In this document: positions 51,408 through 60,764 of the stretch, piece by piece
How the letters are laid out: the number at the start of each line of letters is the position of its first letter
Position numbering within the stretch: position 1 is the first letter of the stretch
NCBI RefSeq assembly: GCF_023278185.1
Contig: NZ_CP066356.1
Coordinates: 6,254,001-6,318,000, forward strand
Origin: Bradyrhizobium elkanii USDA 76
Lineage (GTDB): Bacteria; Pseudomonadota; Alphaproteobacteria; Rhizobiales; Xanthobacteraceae
Direction of reading: 5' to 3'
DNA length: 64,000 bases
Made by a program: the position numbers and the translations under genes
Notes under the pieces: model-generated
Databases searched by the model: none
Seen by the model: only the letters and a program-made list of their open reading frames with translations
What the model was told of the DNA's origin: nothing

Positions 51408-52715
51408 ATGCAGGATGCGGCTCATTCGCAGCTCTATGGACGGATCGCCTGGCGCCTGATCCCGTTCCTGCTGGCGTGCTACACGGTGGCGATCATCGAT
51501 CGCTTTAACATCGGCTTTGCCAAGCTCCAGTTCCTGCACGACCTCAAGATCGACGACGCCGTGTTCGGGCTTGCCGCCGGCATCTTCTCGGTCGGCTATG
51601 TCGCGCTCGAAGTGCCGAGCAATCTCCTGCTGGTCAAGGTCGGTGTCCGCAAGACGCTGCTGCGGATCATGGTGCTGTGGGGCGTCGTCACCATGCTGCT
51701 CGCGCTGGTGCAGAACCAGTATCACCTTTATCTGCTGCGCTTCCTGCTCGGCGCCGCCGAGGGCGGCTTCTTCCCCGGCATCCTGTATTATCTGACGCTG
51801 TGGTTCCCTGACCGCGTGCGCGGCCGCATGACGAGCCTGTTCGTGATGGCGGTGCCGCTCGGCGGCGTCATTGCAGGACCGCTGTCGGGCCTGATCATGG
51901 ATCACATGCAGGGCGTCCATGGCCTGCATGGCTGGCAGTGGCTGTTCATCCTCGAAGGCGGCCCGGCCGTGCTGCTCGGCATCGCCGCCTATTTCTACCT
52001 CGCCGACGGACCGCAGGTCGCGAGCTGGCTGAGCGCCGACGAGCGGCGGCAGGTCGCAAGCGACCTCGCCCGCGACCGCGCCGCCGTTCCCGGCACCACG
52101 CGGAGCTTCGCGGCGGCGCTGCGCGAGCCGCGCGTCTATCTGCTCTCCTTCATCTACTTCGCGTTCTTCTGCTCGCTCAACACCATCCTGCTGTGGACGC
52201 CGACGCTGCTGAAACACGTCGGCGTGGCGACCACCACCGAGATCGGCTGGCTGAGCGGCGCGATCTCGGTTGCGTCCGCGATCGGCATGGTGGCGATCGG
52301 CTACAGCTCCGACCGCACACGGGAACGGCGCTGGCACGTGGTCTGCTGCGGCCTCGTCGCGGCGGCGTGCTTCATCGCCTTGCAGGCCGCGCAAGACAGC
52401 GTGCTCCTGACCGTGACGCTGCTTGCCGTCGCCTCGATCGGCATCTTCGCGATCCTGTCGCTGTTCTGGACGATTCCGAACGCGATGCTGGAGGGCAGCG
52501 CCGCGGCCGGCGGCATTGCGCTGATCTCAGCGATCGGCTCGTTCGGCGGCGCGGTCTGCCCTGCCCTGATCGGCTGGATGAATGTCGCAACCGGGAGCAT
52601 CTACGCACCGCTCGCCCTGGTCGGCGCCGTGCTCGGCATCGGCATGCTGACGCTGATCGTCTGCGTTCCCCGCGCGAGACATGAGGTCGCACTGGCCGAG
52701 CCGAGCCGCCCCTGA
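51408..52715 (+). CDS. MFS transporter, anion:cation symporter (ACS) type
   Basis: 435 residues from ATG with TTGGAGG upstream. Twelve helices; ACS sequence LIPFLLACYTVAIIDRFNIG, FAKLQFLHDLKIDDAVFGLA, and FLLGAAEGGFFPGILYYLTL (signature). WFPDRVRGRMTSLFVMAVPL follows. Family members take up carboxylates such as tartrate, phthalate, hexuronates or allantoate. Between the MaoC pair and the GMC oxidoreductase in the same orientation, so it probably imports the substrate of that catabolic group; a repeat element separates it from the MaoC genes. Confidence 0.93.
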   Translation: MQDAAHSQLYGRIAWRLIPFLLACYTVAIIDRFNIGFAKLQFLHDLKIDDAVFGLAAGIFSVGYVALEVPSNLLLVKVGVRKTLLRIMVLWGVVTMLLALVQNQYHLYLLRFLLGAAEGGFFPGILYYLTLWFPDRVRGRMTSLFVMAVPLGGVIAGPLSGLIMDHMQGVHGLHGWQWLFILEGGPAVLLGIAAYFYLADGPQVASWLSADERRQVASDLARDRAAVPGTTRSFAAALREPRVYLLSFIYFAFFCSLNTILLWTPTLLKHVGVATTTEIGWLSGAISVASAIGMVAIGYSSDRTRERRWHVVCCGLVAAACFIALQAAQDSVLLTVTLLAVASIGIFAILSLFWTIPNAMLEGSAAAGGIALISAIGSFGGAVCPALIGWMNVATGSIYAPLALVGAVLGIGMLTLIVCVPRARHEVALAEPSRP

Positions 52716-52776
52716 GCATCCAGCGCACGCCCGGCACGCGCCGCCGGGCTTGTGCCGGCCCGCTGCGTCTGGATAG

Positions 52777-52815
52777 AACCCGGTTCTGACTCTGTCAGAA
52801 CCGGGTTTTATTTTC
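52777..52815 (+). terminator. Rho-independent terminator after the MFS gene
   Basis: AACCCGGTTCTGAC pairs perfectly with GTCAGAACCGGGTT over three bases, then TTATTTTCTT. A 14-bp stem with T-run 60 bases after the stop. Confidence 0.93.
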
Positions 52816-52912
52816 TTGTATTGACGCGTTTTCTTCACGCGAACCGGGCTCCACTTCGCTCGAAAACGCTATAGAAGGACGTCAACAAAAGACGCTTGCC
52901 GGGAACGAGGAC

Positions 52913-54532
52913 ATGCCGCGAAGGCTCGAGGGTGATTTCGACTACATTATCGTCGGCGCAGGCACGGCGGGCTGCATCATGGCCAACCGCCTGTCGGCCG
53001 ATCCGAAGACGCGCGTGCTGCTGCTGGAAGCCGGCGGCAAGGACAACTGGATCTGGTTTCATATCCCGGTCGGCTACCTCTTCGCGATCGGCAATCCGCG
53101 CTCGGACTGGATGTTCAAGACCGAGGCCGAGCCGGGCCTCAACGGTCGATCACTCGCTTATCCGCGCGGCAAGGTGATCGGCGGCTCCTCCGCCATCAAC
53201 GCCATGATCTCGATGCGCGGCCAAGCCGCGGACTACGACCACTGGCGGCAGCTCGGCCTCACCGGCTGGAGCTACAGCGACGTGCTGCCGGCGTTCAGGC
53301 GCCTGGAGGATCATTTCCTCGGTGAAAGCGAGCATCACGGCGTCGGCGGCGGCTGGCGCATCGAGGCGCCGCGGCTGTCGTGGCAGATCCTCGATGCGGT
53401 CGGCGATGCCGCCGAGGAGATGGGCATCAAGCGCATCCCGGATTTCAACACCGGCGACAATGAAGGCACCAGCTATTTCCACGTCAACCAGAAGCGCGGC
53501 CGGCGCTGGTCGTCGGCGCGCGGCTTCCTCAAGCCGGTGCTGAACCGCGGCAATCTGCGGCTCGAGACCGACGTGCTGGTCGACCGCCTGATCATCGAGA
53601 GCGGCCGCGCCGCCGGCGTGCTGTTCCGCCAGGGCGATGAGGTGGTCGAGGCCCGCGCCAGGGGCGAAGTGATCCTCTGCGCCGGCTCGATCGGAACCAC
53701 GCAGGTGCTGCAGCGCTCCGGCATCGGTCCGTCCGAATGGCTGTCGCCGCTCGGTATCGACATCGTGCTCGACGTGCAGGGCATCGGCCATAATCTGCAG
53801 GACCATCTGCAGCAGCGCGCGATCTACAAGGTATCCGGCGTGCGCACGCTGAACGAGACCTATTACAACTTGATTCGCCGCGGCCTGATGGGCCTCGATT
53901 ACGCGTTTCGCCGCCGCGGTCCCCTGACCATGGCGCCGTCGCAGCTCGGCATTTTCACGCGCTCGGACGCGACGCGCTCGCGCGCCAACATCCAGTTCCA
54001 CGTGCAGCCGCTGTCGCTCGACAAGTTCGGCGATCCGCTGCACCGCTTCCCCGCGATCACGGTGAGCGCCTGCAATCTGCAGCCGAGTTCGCGCGGCACC
54101 GTGCGCATCAAATCGTCCGTTCCCGACGACAAGCCGTTGATCGCGCCGAATTATCTGTCGACCGACGACGACCGCCAGGTCGCGGCCGACGCCATCCGCA
54201 CCACGCGCAGACTGATGAAGCAGAAGGCGCTGGAGAAATATCATCCCGAGGAATTCCTGCCCGGCCCCTCGGTCGGCGACGACGATGCCTCGCTCGCCAA
54301 GGCTGCCGGCGACATCGGCACCACGATCTTCCACCCCGTCGGCACCGCGAAGATGGGAACGGCCAACGATCCGATGGCCGTGGTCGACGAGCGGCTGCGC
54401 TTCTACGGCCTCAACGGCCTGCGCATCGCGGATGCCTCCGTGATGCCGACCATCACCTCAGGCAACACCAACACGCCGACGGCGATGATCGCCGAAAAGG
54501 CCGCGGCGATGATCCTGCAGGATGCGCGATAG
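52913..54532 (+). CDS. GMC family FAD-dependent oxidoreductase (choline dehydrogenase-like)
   Basis: 539 residues. FAD-binding DYIIVGAGTAGCIMANRLS starts at residue 8, with EAGG further on. GMC signature 1 lies near GKVIGGSSAINAMISMRGQ and signature 2 in AGSIGTTQVLQRSGIGPSE. The catalytic His-Pro region is IFHPVGTAKMG and the terminal segment SGNTNTPTAMIAEKAA. It oxidises an alcohol to an aldehyde with FAD; the substrate is unknown. A transcript separate from the MFS gene is expected because of the intervening terminator. It is closely followed by the hydrolase gene. Confidence 0.93.
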   Translation: MPRRLEGDFDYIIVGAGTAGCIMANRLSADPKTRVLLLEAGGKDNWIWFHIPVGYLFAIGNPRSDWMFKTEAEPGLNGRSLAYPRGKVIGGSSAINAMISMRGQAADYDHWRQLGLTGWSYSDVLPAFRRLEDHFLGESEHHGVGGGWRIEAPRLSWQILDAVGDAAEEMGIKRIPDFNTGDNEGTSYFHVNQKRGRRWSSARGFLKPVLNRGNLRLETDVLVDRLIIESGRAAGVLFRQGDEVVEARARGEVILCAGSIGTTQVLQRSGIGPSEWLSPLGIDIVLDVQGIGHNLQDHLQQRAIYKVSGVRTLNETYYNLIRRGLMGLDYAFRRRGPLTMAPSQLGIFTRSDATRSRANIQFHVQPLSLDKFGDPLHRFPAITVSACNLQPSSRGTVRIKSSVPDDKPLIAPNYLSTDDDRQVAADAIRTTRRLMKQKALEKYHPEEFLPGPSVGDDDASLAKAAGDIGTTIFHPVGTAKMGTANDPMAVVDERLRFYGLNGLRIADASVMPTITSGNTNTPTAMIAEKAAAMILQDAR

Positions 54533-54539
54533 AACGACG

Positions 54540-55442
54540 ATGAACGCCCCGAAGCGGTTTCTGGTCGGCGATGCCGGCGCTCAGGTTGCGGTGGCGCAAT
54601 GGGGCGAGCCGGCCTCCGACAAGCCGCCGGCGCTGCTGCTGCACGGCACGGGCTTCGTCGCGGAGGTGTGGACCGAGGTCGCAGAGGCGCTGGCAGCCGA
54701 TTACACGGTCTACGCGCTCGACCGCCGCGGCCACGGCCTGAGCCACAAGCCGCCGGCCAATCGCTATCACTTCCAGGATTTTGCCGAGGACGTCCGCATG
54801 GTGGTGGAGCGCCTCGACCTCCAAGACATCGACGGCATCGGTCACAGTGCCGGCGCAACCGACCTGCTGCTCGCAGCCAGACTGATGCCCGGCCGATTCG
54901 CGCGCCTGCATGTCACGGAGCCGACCGCGATGGATCCGCGCGCACCGCGCGCCGGCGGCCTCAGCGACATCGCGCGCGGATCCGTGCAAGGCGTGCTGCG
55001 CCGCCGGGCCGAGTTCGACAGCGCCGACGACCTGTTCCAGCGGCTGCGCGCCGCACCGGCCTTCGCGCCATGGACCGAACGGTCGCTGTGGGCCTATGTC
55101 CATCACGGCTTTGCCCGGCTCGACGACGGCCGCATGCGGCTGCTTTGCACGCCGGAAATCGAGTCGGCCCTGCTCGGGCCGATCTTCCAGGCCATGGAGC
55201 AGATCTACACCGGCGACGCCCGCGGCAATCCGTTCCCGTGGTTCTCCGACATTGCCTGCCCGGTCTGCATCGCGACCGCCGAGCAGTCATGGCCGATCTA
55301 TAAGGAAATGGCAGGCCGCGCCGCGGCACTGATCCCGCATGCGAGTCGATGGACCTTCGACGGCGCCGGCCATTGCGTCGCGCAGGAAGCGCCGAAGCTG
55401 CTGGTCGCAGCGCTCACGACGTTCGCCGCGCGTACGTGTTAA
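54540..55442 (+). CDS. Alpha/beta hydrolase
   Basis: 300 residues; ATG seven bases after the GMC stop. The HG oxyanion segment is LLHGTGFVAEVW (near 38-49). The nucleophile elbow is GHSAGATDLL, with the first Gly-x-Ser at about residue 107, and a C-terminal GAGHCVAQEAP provides the catalytic His. YALDRRGHGLSHKPPANRYH is typical of esterases and enol-lactone hydrolases. Substrate undetermined, but the partnership with the GMC enzyme suggests successive steps in one pathway. An alternative start six codons upstream overlaps the GMC gene. Confidence 0.9.
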   Translation: MNAPKRFLVGDAGAQVAVAQWGEPASDKPPALLLHGTGFVAEVWTEVAEALAADYTVYALDRRGHGLSHKPPANRYHFQDFAEDVRMVVERLDLQDIDGIGHSAGATDLLLAARLMPGRFARLHVTEPTAMDPRAPRAGGLSDIARGSVQGVLRRRAEFDSADDLFQRLRAAPAFAPWTERSLWAYVHHGFARLDDGRMRLLCTPEIESALLGPIFQAMEQIYTGDARGNPFPWFSDIACPVCIATAEQSWPIYKEMAGRAAALIPHASRWTFDGAGHCVAQEAPKLLVAALTTFAARTC

Positions 55443-55468
55443 GGCGTGAACGTATCAATGCGTTGCGC

Positions 55469-55903
55469 CTAGCCGTAGTGATCAAGTTCGCTCAGGGCAA
55501 TTCGGACCTCTCGCGCGAAATCCACCAACGATACGATGAAAGCCGCGACGGCAACAAGGAAGAGAATGGCAACGCCTCGCTCGTGCTGGATGTGAAGGAA
55601 CGCACTCACAAAGCCGACGACGATGACAACGCTGATCGAGATGCTTCCCATGATGGACCAGAAGATCGCACGATTGATCATGGTGGCGCGCCGAGCAAGA
55701 CGCGGCAGGTCCGCCTTGAGCCGGCACCTCGCCTGATCCTGATCTGAAATTTGGTTCAGGTAAATCGATCTGTCGATGATCCGGTTGAGGCGGGAAATCA
55801 GCACCGCGATAAAAGCCGCCAATGCGCCGAGCAGAAATGCGGGCGCAGACGCTTGAGAAATCACTTGAGAAAGCTGACTGACCGACGGCGTATCCGGCAA
55901 CAT
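55469..55903 (-). CDS. DUF2721 family membrane protein
   Basis: 144 residues. The N-terminal ISQASAPAFLLGALAAFIAV, LISRLNRIIDRSIYLNQ, a middle charged segment LKADLPRLARRATMINRAIF, and helices ISISVVIVVGFVSAFLHIQ and VAILFLVAVAAFIVSLVDF fit DUF2721. About three membrane helices with a cytosolic loop between first and second. Function unknown. Converges with the alpha/beta hydrolase gene. Confidence 0.85.
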   Translation of the reverse strand: MLPDTPSVSQLSQVISQASAPAFLLGALAAFIAVLISRLNRIIDRSIYLNQISDQDQARCRLKADLPRLARRATMINRAIFWSIMGSISISVVIVVGFVSAFLHIQHERGVAILFLVAVAAFIVSLVDFAREVRIALSELDHYG

Positions 55904-56245
55904 CGACTCGACTTTCGGGTTAGCGCGGCCGAAACCAATCAGCCGGACATTGGCGACCTGGACCCAGCAGCCTGGCCATCACGCCTCCGAAGTATCGAAC
56001 CGGCAGCGGCGACGATTGTCCAGCCGGCGTCCGAACGGTCGGCATCGACGGCCTCGCGCGAGTGCGGCGCATCGTGGCGTGATCTTGGCACAATTGAAGG
56101 CACGCACAACACTGCTATTTTGTCACGATCCGTCGGGTCGGCGTCACAGTGCTGGTCGGCGCCATCGGAGAGATCGAGAACGTCAACCAGGAATTCCAGC
56201 CGGCCGGGCGATTCTCTGCTGCAAATTCTCCATACCCCTTGAGAT
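55904..56245. other. Stretch without recognised genes
   Basis: Short plus- and minus-strand open frames lack domain resemblance. It lies between two genes that read leftward. No repeat or terminator was recognised. Confidence 0.45.
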
Positions 56246-57201
56246 TCAGATAACCCTGCATGTCGCCAAGGGAAACAGGAAGCCGATCTGCGGACCAACG
56301 CCCACCACGCGGGACCGAAAGCCACCCAGGACAGGGTGCTGGCCGAAATCATCGGTGACCTGCTGATAGGCATATCCAACCAGGCCAACGAAAACCTGCT
56401 TTGACAGAAACTGGGAGGCGCCCCAATCCAGATGGAAGTCGATCCCGTTCTGATACTGCGTATCCTGATTCTTGAAATTGTAGGTGAAGCCCCCGACTGC
56501 AGAAAATTCATGGCCCGCCTGCGGGTTGAAGTAGGTGTAGCCGCCGCCTGCATCGATGGCGGCGTGACCGATGCTGAGATTGGCGAGGCTGCTCGGACTG
56601 TATGCTCCGACCGGAACGTCTCCCGTTACATAGGTCATGAAATTGTGCACGCCGGCACTCCACTTCAGCGTCGCCTGCGGGTAGAGGTCGCCTACCGATG
56701 TGATCGAATCGCCGAAGCTGCCGGTGCGCGTTGTCGCCAGCGGACCGACGGCCGCCGTCAGCGTCCCCGCAAGATCCGCGCTCGACCGCCCGAACAGCCC
56801 GGTCACGCCGATGGCAAGTTGGCCACCCAGCACCGGCGTTGCGAACGTATAAGTGGGATTGAGAAGGATGAGATCCGCCTGCGCGTTGAGATGCAGGTTT
56901 AGATTGACGTTTGCCGCGGCGGGGATTCTGCCGACCTGGATTTCCCTGGCGCCGCGGCATTGCCGAATGCACTTACGCTGGTGTGATAGTAGACCTCCGC
57001 CATCGACCAGCCGGGGACCTGCCGGGTCGCAGCGAGGCTGCCGAAGCGGCCGGGAAGCCAATATGAGACGCCGCCCTCGTCGGCCCGGGCGGCCTCAGAC
57101 GAAACTGACGCCATGACCAGTATCATGGCGATGCCGACATCCCTGAGCGTCTTGCCTCGCCCGTTTGGTTGCCGCCTCATCGAAAGACCGCGAAGCCGCA
57201 T
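56246..57201 (-). pseudogene. MetA-pathway phenol-degradation-type outer membrane transporter, frameshifted
   Basis: The true start is at 57201 (ATG after an AAAGGGGGG site), giving a signal peptide (AMILVMASVSSEAARADEGG) and PGWSMAEVYYHTSVSAFGNA. At about 56960 one base is missing; the next frame continues REIQVGRIPAAANVNLNLHL and runs to 56246. Outer-membrane beta-strands such as ATLKWSAGVHNFMTYVTGD, QAGHEFSAVGGFTYNF and SKQVFVGLVGYAYQQVTDD fit the phenol_MetA_deg family (pfam13557-like). One frameshift could be a sequencing error; otherwise it is a recent pseudogene. It follows a DUF1254 gene. Confidence 0.78.
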
Positions 57202-57284
57202 GTCACACCCCCCTTTGGTGTGTGCGGAACGACCTGTACGGCTCGCTCGAGCGCACGATTCGCCCCCGCAAATTGTAGCACGTT

Positions 57285-57319
57285 GATTCTTGCCGGCCCG
57301 GTTGGAGCCGGCAAGAATC
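57285..57319 (-). terminator. Hairpin after the DUF1254 gene
   Basis: GATTCTTGCCGGC pairs perfectly with GCCGGCAAGAATC across nine bases (13-bp stem), just past the DUF1254 stop. No T-run follows on either strand, but the stem is long. Confidence 0.65.
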
Positions 57320-57326
57320 CAGTTTC

Positions 57327-58760
57327 TCAGGCCCCGATCTTCTTGGCGGCCGGAACCGTCCAGGTGCCGTTGATGATCGAAGGATCGGTTTCCTGCGGCC
57401 AATACATGCGCAGCATGAGTATGAAATCTCCCTCGGGCGCAGGAAGCCAGTTGGATTCCTTGTCTTTGCCGGGCGAGTCCTTCTGAATGTAGAGATCGGT
57501 CGAGCCGTCCGGATTTTCCTTCAGATTTTCCCGCGCACTGATCGAATATCGGTTGAGCGGATTGTTCACGAAGAAGTAGCCGCTGTCGTACATGGTGAGC
57601 GACCAGAATCCCTCGGCCGGAGGCAAGTGGCCTTTGGGAAACCGCATGACGTACTTGTTCGCACCATTGTACTTGCGGTCATCCGCATCCTTTTGCGAGG
57701 TCGGATAGACCGCATCCTGCGGGCGGTTGGCGCCGAGTCCGATCGCGGTTACCAGGGCCCGCATCAGATAGTCGGTCCCGTAGATGCCGGTTTTCGTCGT
57801 GAACGCAAAGCCGTTCTCGTCCTTGACGGCCTTGTTGACCTTGAACTGAAGCATGATCCTGTCGAACGACACCTCGGGGACACGCTTCAGGAAGTCCGCC
57901 TTCAGCTTGGTCTCGTCAAAGTCGCGTCCGGGTACGATGCCGATGCGGGCAAATTTGGCGAGCTGGGCCGCGTCTGCCGCGTATGGCGGGTTGGTTTTCA
58001 TGAGTTCGCAGAGCAGCTTGAAATAGGACACCGCGTCCATGCGATTGACCTGTTCGCGGACAGCCGTCTTCATGTCGATCGACGGATCGACCTTTCCCGG
58101 AGGTGGTGTGTACGGCTTGCCGTAAGCACTGAGCGGAACGAGCTTGCACTCGTCCTGCAGCTTGTGGACGGCTGCATAGTCCTCCGGCGTTCCGGTGCAA
58201 TAGATGCGGCCGAGCAGCCACACGATGTTGGTAGGCGATTTGTACTCCCTCACGCCATCCGGCAGCGTGCCCTTCCAGCCGGGCCCGGTGATCGCATAGG
58301 TTTGTGCTCCCGTGCCGGTGGTGCGCTTTCCCGGCACCTGGAACACCGTCGTCCAGCCATCAAGCATGGGCATCAGGAAATAGCGCCCCTTCATGTCCGG
58401 GATGCTGAGGACCCACGGTTCTTTCCCGACGTCGAAGAAGGACGTGGTGTAGAGCGTGTCCGCGTTGGGCGCAGTGACATCACGGAACGACGCGTCCGGA
58501 TATTGGCGCAGCTTGATGATATGGCCCATCGGCCCTCGCGTGCCCACGGGCTCCGCGACGTTGGTGATGATCCTGCGCGTCATCTCCATCGTCACCAATG
58601 GATAGCCGAATATGTAAGCGTCGCTCGCGAGCCAGAAGTCCTCCAAGCCCTGACCGACCCCCAGGAAGGCTCCCTCCTCGGCGACGGCTGGTCGACCTAT
58701 CGCCGCTCCGGTGAGCAGACCCATTCCGCCAAGCGCAAGATTGCGTCGCGTGATCTCCAT
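57327..58760 (-). CDS. Secreted DUF1254/DUF1214 domain protein
   Basis: 477 residues. MEITRRNLALGGMGLLTGAA is a twin-arginine signal. DUF1254 occupies about residues 50-200 (DAYIFGYPLVTMEMTRRIIT, APNADTLYTTSFFDVGKEPW), DUF1214 the last 110 (FWSLTMYDSGYFFVNNPLNR, SISARENLKENPDGSTDLYI). The fold is beta-sandwich-like and the role unknown; members are widespread secreted proteins. GGGAGAG ribosome site. The transporter remnant downstream reads the same way and may once have been co-transcribed. Confidence 0.92.
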   Translation of the reverse strand: MEITRRNLALGGMGLLTGAAIGRPAVAEEGAFLGVGQGLEDFWLASDAYIFGYPLVTMEMTRRIITNVAEPVGTRGPMGHIIKLRQYPDASFRDVTAPNADTLYTTSFFDVGKEPWVLSIPDMKGRYFLMPMLDGWTTVFQVPGKRTTGTGAQTYAITGPGWKGTLPDGVREYKSPTNIVWLLGRIYCTGTPEDYAAVHKLQDECKLVPLSAYGKPYTPPPGKVDPSIDMKTAVREQVNRMDAVSYFKLLCELMKTNPPYAADAAQLAKFARIGIVPGRDFDETKLKADFLKRVPEVSFDRIMLQFKVNKAVKDENGFAFTTKTGIYGTDYLMRALVTAIGLGANRPQDAVYPTSQKDADDRKYNGANKYVMRFPKGHLPPAEGFWSLTMYDSGYFFVNNPLNRYSISARENLKENPDGSTDLYIQKDSPGKDKESNWLPAPEGDFILMLRMYWPQETDPSIINGTWTVPAAKKIGA

Positions 58761-58855
58761 TGTTCTCTCCCTTGTGTGCAAATCGAATGGTCTTCAAACA
58801 ATCGCCTGGCTGCTTCGACTGTCGGCCGGCCGTGACAGGCGTCCGATCCCGTGGG

Positions 58856-59212
58856 TCAGGGCTGCATCCTGATCCCGAGCGCCGCTCTCATATCCTTGAA
58901 GACCACTGCGATGGCCTCGATGATGAGTTGATCAGGATGCGCCTTGCAATGTTGGATTACTTCATGCTCGGCCTCGCGGGACTTCTTGATGTCGAGGTAG
59001 TGCTTGCGCGCAAGCCCGTTGTACCAACCGCTGTACCAAGCAGTGAGAAGATCGGCGTCTCCCTGCCATGTTCCGGCGAGTTGCGCGCAGGTCAGCTTCT
59101 GAACGTCCAGATAGCCTTCGGCGTTGGCGTAGGCGCTCAGGTCTGTCTGCGCGTGTGCCGACTGAATGCCGGCGACGATCAGCGATGCTGCAATCATGGC
59201 GGTTCGTCTCAT
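58856..59212 (-). CDS. HdeA/HdeB-like periplasmic acid-stress protein
   Basis: 118 residues with a signal peptide (MIAASLIVAGIQSAHA). The mature part resembles HdeA/B: LDVQKLTCAQLAGTWQG, LTAWYSGWYNGLARKHYLD and VIQHCKAHPDQLIIEAIAV, with two Cys (one near each helix) that would form the HdeA disulfide. HdeA-type proteins are periplasmic chaperones against acid unfolding. Stands alone upstream of the DUF1254 gene. Confidence 0.85.
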   Translation of the reverse strand: MRRTAMIAASLIVAGIQSAHAQTDLSAYANAEGYLDVQKLTCAQLAGTWQGDADLLTAWYSGWYNGLARKHYLDIKKSREAEHEVIQHCKAHPDQLIIEAIAVVFKDMRAALGIRMQP

Positions 59213-59303
59213 GATCCCCTCCTGTGAGCTCGTGTGCCCGGGTTAGATCGCGGCCAATCTTCCACCTGTCGGCCGAGCGGCTGTGACGCGACGGTCGCGT
59301 TGC

Positions 59304-59972
59304 TCAGTAACAAGGCGGATACGGATAGTATCCGCACCGCGGGGCGTAATAGGGATAAGCTGCCGCAGCTCCAAGGGCGGCCGCACCCGCGACTGCAGCG
59401 CCGCGGTAGTAAGCACCTCGCCAGGCGGTGCGGCGAGCAACGCCGGCAAAAGACAGCGGCGTGAATGGACGACCGATGATGTCGATAAAGATCGACGCCG
59501 GTCCATCAGCTCCGGCAAGGTCACCTTCGAGCATATCGACATCGAAAGTCAGCCTGTCGCCTTCGAGCTTGGGCGATTTCAGGACGACGACGGCGTCGGC
59601 TACCGATGATCCGTCTTTCCTGAACCCGGACACGGTGGCGTTTGGAGGATCCTTCGCGAAATTGTCACTGCCATTGCCCCAATCCTCGACAATTCGCGAC
59701 GTGAGATCGTGACCAGCCGCCCTCACGGGCCGATCGGCGAACACGATCGCATTCGGTGAAACCCCCGTCAGCACAAGCTTCCCGTCCTTCAAGCTCGCAC
59801 CGCGCGAGTTGAGGACGAAGAGCGATGGCACGACTTCCGGCTTTGCCTGACCTATCGACTTCTCAAGCGGTACGTGTGGTTTGCTCTCGGGTGCAGACTG
59901 GGAAAACACCTTATGGGGAGCGGCAATCAATCCGGCGACGCAAAATACCAACAGAGCTGAGCGAAGGGTCAT
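59304..59972 (-). CDS. Secreted protein of unknown function with Tyr/Pro-rich tail
   Basis: 222 residues from ATG after an AAAGGA site; the nine codons further upstream are not needed. Signal peptide to residue ~25 (ALLVFCVAGLIAAPHKVFS). A globular part (residues ~50-165) includes LKDGKLVLTGVSPNAIVFAD and VAGHDLTSRIVEDWGNGSDN-like segments (short excerpts). The C-terminus turns into an Ala-rich hydrophobic helix followed by a Pro/Tyr/Cys tail (YYAPRCGYYPYPP), reminiscent of surface repeats. No known domain. Confidence 0.75.
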   Translation of the reverse strand: MTLRSALLVFCVAGLIAAPHKVFSQSAPESKPHVPLEKSIGQAKPEVVPSLFVLNSRGASLKDGKLVLTGVSPNAIVFADRPVRAAGHDLTSRIVEDWGNGSDNFAKDPPNATVSGFRKDGSSVADAVVVLKSPKLEGDRLTFDVDMLEGDLAGADGPASIFIDIIGRPFTPLSFAGVARRTAWRGAYYRGAAVAGAAALGAAAAYPYYAPRCGYYPYPPCY

Positions 59973-60080
59973 GTTTGTTATTCCTTTGGGGGAGCGCAAT
60001 CTGGCAATCAGCTTCGCTAAGCATTTCGCGCCAATTCAAATCGCGCGTCTTGCCATTTCGCGCCAATCATCCGGATTAGT

Positions 60081-60470
60081 TCAGCGGCCAATCACATGAG
60101 GCCGTCCGCGGGGACTTGCCGGATCGTGTTTGCGGGCACGTTGCTGCTTCCGGTAGACAACGGGTTGAATTTTCATCAAACGCGCAAAGGAACGGCTGAA
60201 GCTGCTTGCGTTGGTATAACCGAGGAATTTGGCGATGTCCGACAACCGCTTGCTTGAATCGGCGAGCAGTCGGCACGCGACCTTCAAGCGAATCTCGGCA
60301 AGTATTTCGCTATGGCTTGTGCCCATGCGTCCCAAATGACGCTGCAACGTACGTCGGCTGATCTTGAGCGCACGAGCCGTGCCATCAAGGGTTGCCGCGT
60401 CACCATGCCGCAGTGATGCGACAATGGCCTCACGGATCGCCTGGGATGAAGGCAAACGGACGGTTCTCAT
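60081..60470 (-). CDS. Stand-alone AraC-type HTH protein (possible remnant)
   Basis: 129 residues, which correspond only to the C-terminal DNA-binding part of AraC regulators: ALKISRRTLQRHLGRMGTSH for the first helix-turn-helix and LSDIAKFLGYTNASSFSRSF for the second. The ligand-binding N-terminal part (~180 residues) is absent and the sequence upstream does not encode it in any frame I could see. It may be a natural small regulator or a truncated gene. Confidence 0.7.
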   Translation of the reverse strand: MRTVRLPSSQAIREAIVASLRHGDAATLDGTARALKISRRTLQRHLGRMGTSHSEILAEIRLKVACRLLADSSKRLSDIAKFLGYTNASSFSRSFARLMKIQPVVYRKQQRARKHDPASPRGRPHVIGR

Positions 60471-60725
60471 CGGCTGGCGTCAGGCGAGAAGCCCATGGTC
60501 CCTCAATAGAAAAACCGGTCTTCGAGGTTAAGGGCGCTTCGAAGGCACGTCTGGCCACCAGCCGCCAAAATTTTTGTCAAATGGAATTGGCCGATGCCCA
60601 CCATCCCTTCTCAAGCATGGCGCGGGATAAAATTGGGCAACAGACGTGGCGGCCTGATAGTCTGGACTCACGTTAAAATTGTTGGGCAGGCACGTAGTTG
60701 CACTATCGCCCATGCGGCTCTTTTT

Positions 60726-60741
60726 ACTTAAGATCTTAAGT
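60726..60741. promoter_or_regulatory. Perfect 16-bp palindrome before the AraC gene
   Basis: ACTTAAGATCTTAAGT is self-complementary over all 16 bases, ending 23 bases before the AraC-family ATG. A likely operator or promoter-associated site. Confidence 0.5.
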
Positions 60742-60764
60742 TCGTAGGAATTCAGGTCCGGCCG

